22,614 nt of DNA from positions 1 to 22,614 of the forward strand of contig LWCA01000592.1 of assembly GCA_001642005.1 (NCBI GenBank), given 5' to 3'. A program made the position numbers and the translations under genes. Below are positions 19,401 to 22,614 of the stretch, one piece after another. How positions within the stretch are numbered: position 1 is the stretch's first letter; every line of letters begins with the position of its first letter. Below the pieces are notes generated by a model, which worked only from the letters and a program-made list of their open reading frames with translations, searched no databases and was not told the origin of the DNA. Source of the DNA: Intoshia linei (lineage: Eukaryota > Orthonectida > Rhopaluridae).

Positions 19401-20104
19401 GTGTCTAAAAATTATATCTAATGATAAATACTAATGTAATATAAATCTATAAATAAATATTAATTTTAAATTCAATTTCAAGTCGAAATTTTAAATTTCA
19501 TTTCATTTTGGTTTCTAAGTAACTAGTACGTTAAAAATCTGGCCACTTTAGTTTAGCGAAATTGGATTGTAAATGGTATAGTAACTATAAAATAAATAAA
19601 AATTCATCATTTTTGGGTAAATTTTTAAAAGTTGTTCATCCATTTGTAGATGGATTCGAAAATCAAACACATCGTTCTTATTTATTTTGACAACGAATAC
19701 GTACGCATGCTAATCGTTATGCAAAATGTTATTAGAAAAAAATGATTTGACACCTTAATGTAAATACTATATTTTTACTTCACTTGATACTTGATTTGGA
19801 GAAAATAACGCATCATAATTATTATATCTCTCATATAGAAACGTACCCAATTCCAGAATATTAATTTTTCCTTTCTAAAAAATATACAAGAGTAAAACAA
19901 ATCACCTCAGTTAATTGACTATTTTCAGAAGTCCATAATATTTCATTATTTGAAAATTTAAAATTTCTGGGTTTAGTCTCTCCATTTTTTGTAATCTATT
20001 AGTTAAATATGAAAATAGCTTAAATAGTATTTTACGACAATAGTTGTCAGAAGTTTTGAATATTCTAATCTTATTTTACATAGTAATATCATCCAAACTA
20101 ACAT
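6946..20104 (-). CDS. Histidine acid phosphatase-like membrane protein, catalytically dead (12 exons)
   Basis: Exons in transcript order: 20104-20036, 19995-19906, 19874-19779, 14561-14409, 11470-11384, 11348-11259, 11222-11181, 9694-9598, 9547-9465, 8967-8769, 7487-7389, 7070-6946. All 11 introns are GT-AG, phases match, and the 1230 nt make 409 residues with no stop. ATG 20104 has an in-frame TAA 9 nt upstream. The fold follows lysosomal/prostatic/venom acid phosphatases: LxxLGxFLxxRY-type helix (60-70), SSDWDRTIQSA (90-100), GMFP (about 106), CP (144), LPLW (202), GG (241), the IPGCSxxC loop (334-341), a transmembrane helix (about 374-396) and a short tail. Catalytic residues are all changed: RHGDRTP reads KNGETKP (26-32), the RSTD Arg is Gln89, and HD is Asn270-Glu271. 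The enzyme would be inactive, so a binding or secretory-pathway role is inferred. The alternative is a very young pseudogene. Confidence 0.85.
7488..8768 (-). other. Intron 10 of the acid phosphatase-like gene
   Basis: This is a 1281-nt intron with GTAAAT donor and CTTTTAG acceptor. It is AT-rich. An imperfect inverted repeat of about 20 nt per arm (TCACTTAG.. near 8382 and ..CTAAGTGA near 8498) could fold into a hairpin. No gene or classified element is recognised. Confidence 0.5.
8769..8967 (-). CDS. Acid phosphatase-like exon 10
   Basis: The exon begins NEETLIIIMSALGIY after acceptor TATATTTAG, so the HD dyad of family HDTT...L.AL is Asn-Glu. It continues with IPNYGASLMIEL (family PPYAS...EL) and VKIKFFYRN (family V.+.YRN), and ends LFIP plus one base at donor GTAAAT. 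Reading on past this donor would give a false stop at 8692-8694. Splicing to exon 11 restores the family's IPGC. Confidence 0.88.
9125..9365. repeat. 20-bp minisatellite (TGTCAGTATTT unit) in intron 9
   Basis: The word (T)GTCAGT recurs, with decay, at 9142, 9165, 9185, 9205, 9225, 9255, 9275, 9295, 9316, 9336 and 9356. The spacing is 20-21 bp apart from one 23-bp step at the left end and one 30-bp step. The consensus is near TGTCAGTATTTAAATTGATT. In the sense of the host gene the unit reads ..AATACTGACA... It fills about half of the 497-nt intron 9. Confidence 0.85.
9465..9694 (-). CDS. Acid phosphatase-like exons 8-9
   Basis: Exon 8 (9694-9598) encodes LLDAINQASQESYLHYY and ends in KKHYG, with a split Gly codon completed by exon 9, giving the family K+.GG motif. 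Exon 9 (9547-9465) reads NFIKKIIQIFDNF and ends LKMHLFSA, the strand that carries the catalytic HD in active enzymes (family KM.LYSGHD). The intron between them is 50 nt and GT-AG. Confidence 0.85.
9695..10100 (-). other. 3' part of intron 7
   Basis: This is AT-rich intron sequence between the Helitron fragment E2 and exon 8. No further structure is seen. Confidence 0.4.
10101..11143 (-). mobile_element. Helitron copy E2 in intron 7 (5' end intact, 3' truncated)
   Basis: The 5' terminus (minus strand TCCTTACTTATATAATATGC) is at 11143. The copy aligns with the complete copy 11568-13616 as far as 10101, where similarity stops before the 3' hairpin. At 10195-10210 it holds 'tatcaataattaacgg', the empty site of the 744-bp element that interrupts the complete copy. 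The small frames inside it (10519-10725, 10812-11045, minus) belong to the element and show no known domain. Confidence 0.82.
11181..11470 (-). CDS. Acid phosphatase-like exons 5-7
   Basis: Exon 5 (11470-11384) carries LIDLSQVCPSV, the family D..L....CP segment whose Cys pairs with a C-terminal Cys. Exon 6 (11348-11259) encodes ELLGAISHRLNN and the following helix. Exon 7 (11222-11181, only 42 nt) gives ADRKENLPLWVYDK, matching the family N..LP.W motif. The two introns between them are 35 and 36 nt. All junctions are phase 0. Confidence 0.85.
11568..13616 (-). mobile_element. Complete non-autonomous Helitron in intron 4, with nested insertion
   Basis: On the minus strand it starts TCCTTA at 13616 and ends CTAG at 11568. 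The flanking plus-strand bases are A (11567) and T (13617), the Helitron A^T insertion rule. A hairpin, CTGTTTGTAC-GTA-GTACATAACAG (11577-11600), lies 8 nt before the 3' CTAG. There are no terminal inverted repeats and no target duplication. It is about 1.3 kb once the 744-bp insertion at 12031-12774 is removed. It encodes no Rep/helicase. The insertion lies 97 bp upstream of exon 5 of the acid phosphatase-like gene. Confidence 0.85.
12031..12774. mobile_element. 744-bp TIR element with TAA target duplication, nested in a Helitron
   Basis: The ends are CACTGTTCAACA (12031) and its perfect complement TGTTGAACAGTG (to 12774). TAA flanks both sides (12028-12030 and 12775-12777). Helitron copy E2 preserves the uninterrupted site with a single TAA. 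A 3-bp TAA duplication fits PIF/Harbinger-type cut-and-paste elements, but the termini are not a sequence I recognise. Inside, a CCCGGGGAGGTCG block (12437) recurs as CCCGGGAGGTCG (12735). No transposase is seen. Confidence 0.85.
13617..14222 (-). other. Part of intron 4 without recognised features
   Basis: This is AT-rich intron sequence between two Helitron copies. I see no gene, repeat unit or element ends in it. Confidence 0.4.
14223..14383 (+). mobile_element. Helitron 5'-end fragment (E4)
   Basis: It starts TCCTTACTTATATAATATAC and carries the 'TTTGTCTGTGTGTGTTATCG' block, then matches copy E1 through '.ccaaactcacatct.ac.ggtca'. It stops at about 14383, close to the donor of acid phosphatase-like exon 4 (14407-14408). 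Confidence 0.75.
14409..14561 (-). CDS. Acid phosphatase-like exon 4
   Basis: This 51-codon phase-0 exon has acceptor TATATTTTAG and donor GTAATG. It encodes IYIQSSDWDRTIQSA followed by GLGMFP and PVPTYVTP. The family reads (V/I)YVRSTDVDRTLMSA...AGMFP...PIPVHTVP. The catalytic Arg of RSTD is Gln here, while D.DRT, the structural part, is kept. A truncated Helitron 5' end lies about 25 nt beyond its donor. Confidence 0.88.
14562..15303. other. Intron 3, right-hand part, with possible old hAT remnants
   Basis: CAGTGGCGATCTC at 14632 and, inverted, CAATGGCGACTCT at 15183 resemble hAT ends CAGTGGCG, but no 8-bp duplication is visible. Near 15213-15249 a 'GTGGCCCGCCGCG...GAGTTTGACATGTCTG' stretch resembles another hAT terminus (CAGGGGTGTCAAACTC inverted). 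Both are weak. Confidence 0.3.
15372..16099 (+). pseudogene. Tc1/IS630-type DDE transposase fossil
   Basis: The pieces in order are: 'ITTLQKRFEYATNF' and 'HHMVYIYNYVF' (15400-15500, first catalytic region, where the family has VYIDE.GF and Asp is Tyr here), 'RNISVLAAMNKN' (about 15574), 'AVNKETFKICLIELKEK' (about 15726), 'IMDNTPIHH' (15807-15833, second Asp kept) and 'YLPPYSPFLNPIENVF' (15921-15968, catalytic Glu kept), then a TAA where F-S-V-W-K is expected, followed by 'VWKNIIKR'. Several stops and a likely insertion around 15640-15705 show it is dead. The N-terminal DNA-binding part is not seen. Cut-and-paste transposition would have been its role. Confidence 0.8.
16280..17001 (-). pseudogene. 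Degraded reading frame, possibly MADF/SANT-like, on the minus strand
   Basis: Open stretches in several frames on the minus strand look like a decayed protein. A start-like 'MSRSTNELFIK' is at 17001, then 'CDKTAIKLYSLWIKC', which could be the first helix of a MADF/Myb-SANT domain (T..LI.L...), then an acidic part near 'DEDENFLQMQIDSHG', and last 'DNFSDENYYPLHKVSTNKS' with a basic tail ending near 16290. Stops and frame changes break it. It lies inside intron 3 in the antisense orientation to the transposase fossil. The domain call is weak. Confidence 0.3.
17002..17340. repeat. AT-rich stretch with dispersed repeat copy 2 (17115-17240)
   Basis: Positions 17115-17240 match 4525-4650 in the same orientation over about 120 bp. 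The remainder is AT-rich without recognised structure. Confidence 0.5.
17345..17850 (-). pseudogene. Unrecognised coding-like remnant on the minus strand
   Basis: On the minus strand a frame of about 80 codons runs from near 17600 to a stop at 17353 ('SIPFFNESLYHF', 'SNLFVRFDRNALFSYTGNDL', 'LYQRFPNGDPRIVKRVL'). Further upstream, other frames read 'EYLHLFGKTERGTFLI', 'KKGSLDIQQLFHTQLHD' and 'LFLMDGDVVILL'. The composition is coding-like rather than random AT-rich, but frames change and stops intervene. I do not recognise the family. It is not part of the acid phosphatase-like gene, because exons 3 and 4 join without it. Confidence 0.3.
17895..18333. mobile_element. 439-bp hAT MITE with 8-bp target duplication
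   Basis: The terminal inverted repeats are CAGGGTTGCCAAC at 17895 and the perfect complement ending at 18333. The 8-bp flanks are ATCCTACA (17887-17894) and ATCCTATA (18334-18341), one mismatch. Both subterminal regions carry 'CTCAGGGTTAAG'. No coding capacity. TIR start and duplication length are those of the hAT superfamily. Confidence 0.88.
18510..18640 (+). mobile_element. Diverged Helitron 5' fragment, partner of 158-480
   Basis: It contains 'ccagtttatttaagaaagtaaggggag', 'ccatatttctattacagttttacgagag' and 'tgttttatcgcaaa', which match the inverted stretch at about 375-480 and, more loosely, the Helitron 5' region of the other copies. Confidence 0.45.
18855..19582 (+). mobile_element. 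Helitron 3'-end copy C, split by a MITE in its terminal CTAG
   Basis: From about 18855 it matches the 3' half of the complete Helitron (inverted relative to it). The family hairpin is at 19229-19252. The expected terminal ..CAACTAG|T is present only if the 319-bp element at 19260-19578 and one TA are removed: C-TA at 19257-19259 and TA-G at 19579-19581. Confidence 0.8.
19260..19578. mobile_element. 319-bp TA-flanked MITE inserted in a Helitron terminus
   Basis: The terminal inverted repeats start TACCATTTACAATCC and extend with AATTTCGC.AAACT.AA at both ends (perfect for the first 23 bp). TA dinucleotides flank it (19258-19259 and 19579-19580). Removing it with one TA restores AACTAGTAAC, which is the Helitron CTAG|T end. 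TA duplication suggests the Tc1/mariner superfamily. Non-coding. Confidence 0.85.
19779..20104 (-). CDS. Acid phosphatase-like exons 1-3
   Basis: Exon 1 (20104-20036) starts MLVWMILLCK, a short hydrophobic leader, and ends LLTTIV, the first core strand. Exon 2 (19995-19906) begins ITKNGETKP, exactly where the family has (V)IFRHGDRTP, and ends with WTSENSQLTE (family W..GQLT). Exon 3 (19874-19779) encodes KGKINILELGTFLYERY (family KGK.Q...LG.FLR.RY). The introns are 40 nt (19996-20035) and 31 nt (19875-19905), both GT-AG and not multiples of three. All junctions are phase 0. Confidence 0.85.
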
Positions 20105-20370
20105 TTTGTTTTATCTATGTCAATATATGTAATAATAAAGATCCGGTATCTTGGCACACGTTCACTTAATTATCAACCATTCAAGTTTGTTTTACACATT
20201 TGTATTAACATATTGTAAATATGAATAGAAAATTGTATTAAATTCTGTACAAATTAATTGTAAATCACAAACTAAAAGTAGTATAATTAAACTATTTTAA
20301 TTTAATTCTTAAAATATAATGAATTAATTGACATTGAAAATAATTGCATATTTTCTATTTATATATTATA
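20105..20370 (-). promoter_or_regulatory. Upstream region of the acid phosphatase-like gene
   Basis: Only about 266 bp separate the start codon at 20104 from a Helitron 3' end at 20371, so the promoter or 5' UTR must lie here or within the Helitron. No clear core promoter element can be singled out in such AT-rich sequence. Confidence 0.25.
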
Positions 20371-20720
20371 CTAGCTTGGCAGTTTTGTACTAAATACAAA
20401 CAGCACCTAGCTCTCTTATTATACATAAAAAATAAATTCACGTTAAAAATCTAACTTAAATATTCTACTATTAACTATTATATATCCTTTGTTTTGTTAA
20501 CATTTGCGTAAAGAATTTAAAACAATTATCCCATTTTTTTAATTTATTTAACAAAATGTGTATATAATAATAAAAATAAAGTAAAAACAGTCCTAATATT
20601 TCCTGAAATATTCTAATATATAATAATAAAATATATTAAGTCCTAAAAATTGACATAAATAACATATATTCCATAAAAAATAAAATTATAAAAACAATTT
20701 ATCATTTTTAATGTGGATGA
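20371..20720 (-). mobile_element. Helitron 3'-end fragment (copy D)
   Basis: The minus-strand 3' end CTAG is at 20374-20371 and the next plus-strand base outside is A (20370), as the family requires. A worn hairpin is at 20380-20403. Similarity to copies A-C continues through 'tttgcgtaaagaattt' and 'aaaaataaaattataaaaac' and ends near 20720. The 5' part is missing. Confidence 0.8.
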
Positions 20721-21300
20721 CTAAAGCAATTTTTTAAATAACCTATAAAATAAAAAAAAATAACCTAACGACTGATTTTTAGTAACTTTAAAAAATTTTT
20801 TTTGTATACAACTTTAATTTGAATCTTGTTAACTTCAATCGATTAGTTTTCATTTTGAAAGTATTTTTTGTTTTTATTTCGTACCATTTAAAAATTCAAA
20901 ATATTTACTGAAATTTTTTTACTCAAAAACAATAACTTTCTATTGTTTACCTTCAAGAATGTCCTTTATACACAATATTCAAATATATTCAATATACAAA
21001 TATTAATTTAAATAAAAAAAATGAAACTATGCAAATAAATAATTAATAACGTATTTATTGTTGTGATACAAAATTATGTATTTTTTGATATTTTTTAGGT
21101 GTTAATAGTCTCAGTAATTAGAAAAAAAGTATCGTTTGGCAAACTGTGTTTTTTGTGTTTCTGTAAACTTTAATCAAGTGCATTTTTTTATAGGAAACAG
21201 TGAAATTGCAATTTATATTACTAAATAAATTATCAGTTTAAATTAAAGCACCAAAATAGCCCATTTAAATAAATCTGTTTATTGTTTCTATACAAAATAA
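20721..21300. other. AT-rich intergenic stretch
   Basis: No coding exon, element terminus or tandem repeat is supported. Faint words such as 'gcaaataaataattaataacgt' (about 21030) recall the satellite unit that starts further right. Confidence 0.35.
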
Positions 21301-22120
21301 AAATATTAATAGAATTATTATTCGTGCAAATGAGTAAATAACATGCTAAATGTGACAGAATTGAGTTGAAAACGACAAAAAACGTATTATACATCAATTT
21401 TCTTTTAAAATACGATTTTTACGAGTATATTTATTAAAATCCTTATTATTGGTGCAAATGAGTAAATAACATGCTAAATGTGACGGAATTGAGCTGAAAA
21501 CGACAAAAAACGTATTATACATCAATTCCTCTTAAAATACGATTTTTACAAGTATATTTATTAAAATCTTTATTATTCGTGCAAATGAGTAAATAACATG
21601 CTAAATGTGACAGAATTGAGCTGAAAACGACAAAAAACGTATTATACATCAATTTTCTTTTAAAATACGATTTTTACGAGTATATTTATTAAAATCCTTA
21701 TTATTGGTGCAAATGAGTAAATAACATGCTAAATGTGACGGAATTGAGCTGAAAACGACAAAAAACGTATTATACATCAATTTTCTCTTAAAATACGATT
21801 TTTACGAGTATATTTATTAAAATCTTTATTATTCGTGCAAATGAGTAAATAACATGCTAAATGTGACAGAATTGAGCTGAAAACGACAAAAAACGTATTA
21901 TACATCAATTTTCTTTTAAAATACGATTTTTACGAGTATATTTATTAAAATCTTAATTATTCGTGCAAATGAGTAAATAACATGCTAAATATGACGGAAT
22001 TGAGCTGAAAACGACAAAAAACGTATTATACATCAATTTTCTCTTTAAATACGATTTTTACGAGTATATTTATTAAAATCTTTATTATTCTTGCAAATGA
22101 GTAAATAACATGCTACATGT
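21301..22120. repeat. 128-bp satellite array with dimeric higher-order structure
   Basis: Units counted from 'gtgcaaatgagtaaataaca' start at 21324, 21452, 21579, 21707, 21835 and 21963, with a broken seventh at 22091 (period 128, once 127). A short lead-in precedes 21324. Two variants alternate strictly: type A has 'gacagaattga' and 'ttcttttaaaatac', and type B has 'gacggaattga' and a 'ctctt(a/t)aaatac' variant. The order is A-B-A-B-A-B, so the true period is about 256 bp. The last unit breaks off directly against the ABCG-like remnant. Confidence 0.93.
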
Positions 22121-22614
22121 GAGTTATTGATTATGATGAGCCAATTAATTAGTTCAATGACTGTAAAAGAAAATGTAGAATTTTCGGCTTATTTAAGATT
22201 GAATAATACGAAAAAGCTACCAAAAAAACAATTAGATGAAAAATTGTTGTCAGACTTAATACTCAAACATATTTCCAATCGAAAGGTTGGTAGCTGCATA
22301 AAATCCAACATATCCAATGGAGAGCGAAAAAGAGTGGCTATAGCAATGGAAAATGTCATTTCTCCAAATTTTTTATATTTGGATTAATTTACATCAGGCA
22401 TAGATGAAGCTTTCACTCACAAAATGATAAAAATATTATACAATTCAATAGGCATGGGAAATTTTATAATAATGTCAATCCATCAGCCACGATACAATGT
22501 ATTTAAACAGTTCGATCATGTTTTTTTGAGTAAAGGTCGTTTAATTTATGAAAGTAGTTTTGATAAAGCAATACACCTTTTTAAAAGCTTTAGTAAATTT
22601 CAATGCAACTATTA
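22109..22614 (+). pseudogene. ABCG2-like ABC transporter, nucleotide-binding domain remnant (runs off the window)
   Basis: The frame reads 'SSMTVKENVEFSAYLRL' (family ..LTVRE.L.FSA.LRL), 'SNISNGERKRVAIAMEN' (the ABCG signature VSGGERKR..I..E, with Asn for the second Gly) and 'NFLYLD' (Walker B). The next codon is TAA at 22385-22387, where the catalytic Glu of LDEPT belongs. The same frame then continues FTSGID (D-loop, family TTGLD), 'IIMSIHQPRYNVFKQFDHVF' (H-loop and ABCG2 type) and 'LSKGRLIYES' to the window edge. ABCG proteins are half-transporters that export lipids and drugs at membranes. The Walker A half is absent upstream, where satellite DNA begins. The stop and the missing start make it a pseudogene. 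Confidence 0.85.

Larger units (their letters stand above)
15306..19755. mobile_element. Possible 4.45-kb TA-flanked inverted-repeat element in intron 3
   Basis: AGGTGTCAAATCATTTT begins at 15306 and its complement ends at 19755, each bordered by TA (15304-15305 and 19756-19757). Inner similarity continues through a 'TTAGCAT.CGT.CGTATTCG' block, with a 17-bp expansion in the right arm. A TA target fits the IS630/Tc1/mariner superfamily, and a transposase fossil of that type starts about 65 bp inside the left end. The interior also holds an hAT MITE, a Helitron and a small MITE as later insertions. The two arms could instead be independent copies of one family. Confidence 0.5.

Noticed and set aside
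1-22614. CRISPR arrays, bacterial operons, rRNA or tRNA genes
   Set aside because: The only regular repeats are a 128-bp satellite without spacers and a degenerate 20-bp minisatellite. Genes are spliced. No RNA gene could be supported by eye.

Overview
The window is a piece of a very AT-rich animal (metazoan) nuclear genome. The evidence is spliced genes with GT-AG introns, an axonemal-type dynein C-terminus, an ABCG2-like transporter remnant, and dense Helitron, hAT and Tc1-like transposon debris. The exact group cannot be fixed from the sequence. Five introns of only 31-50 nt in one gene are unusually short for most insects and vertebrates and would suit lineages with tiny introns such as flatworms or other compact-intron invertebrates, but this is only a hint.

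Layout on the + strand from the left: a terminal exon of a divergent dynein heavy chain (810-1487); a Helitron 3' fragment; a decayed riboflavin kinase-like gene (exons from 2143, probable last exon 6443-6567) that is interrupted by a Helitron; then, convergent on the - strand, one large gene from 20104 down to 6946. At the right edge lie a 128-bp satellite array (21300-22120) and an ABCG2-like pseudogene running off the window.

The centre of the window is the - strand gene. I could assemble 12 exons with canonical GT-AG borders and matching phases into one uninterrupted 409-residue protein of the histidine acid phosphatase family (lysosomal/prostatic/venom acid phosphatase type), ending in a transmembrane segment and short tail. 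Every catalytic residue of the family is replaced: RHGxRxP reads K-N-G-E-T-K-P, the RSTD arginine is Gln, and the HD dyad is Asn-Glu. Two of the three family disulfide pairs are kept and the third is lost on both sides. This looks like an expressed-type pseudoenzyme and is the most interesting item.

Almost all mobile DNA sits in introns of that gene or next to genes: at least seven fragments of one non-autonomous Helitron family (one complete copy, 11568-13616), a 744-bp TAA-flanked element inserted into that copy, a 319-bp TA-flanked MITE inserted exactly into the terminal CTAG of another Helitron copy, a 439-bp hAT MITE with 8-bp target duplications, a Tc1/IS630-type transposase fossil inside a possible 4.45-kb TA-flanked inverted-repeat element, and a 20-bp minisatellite.
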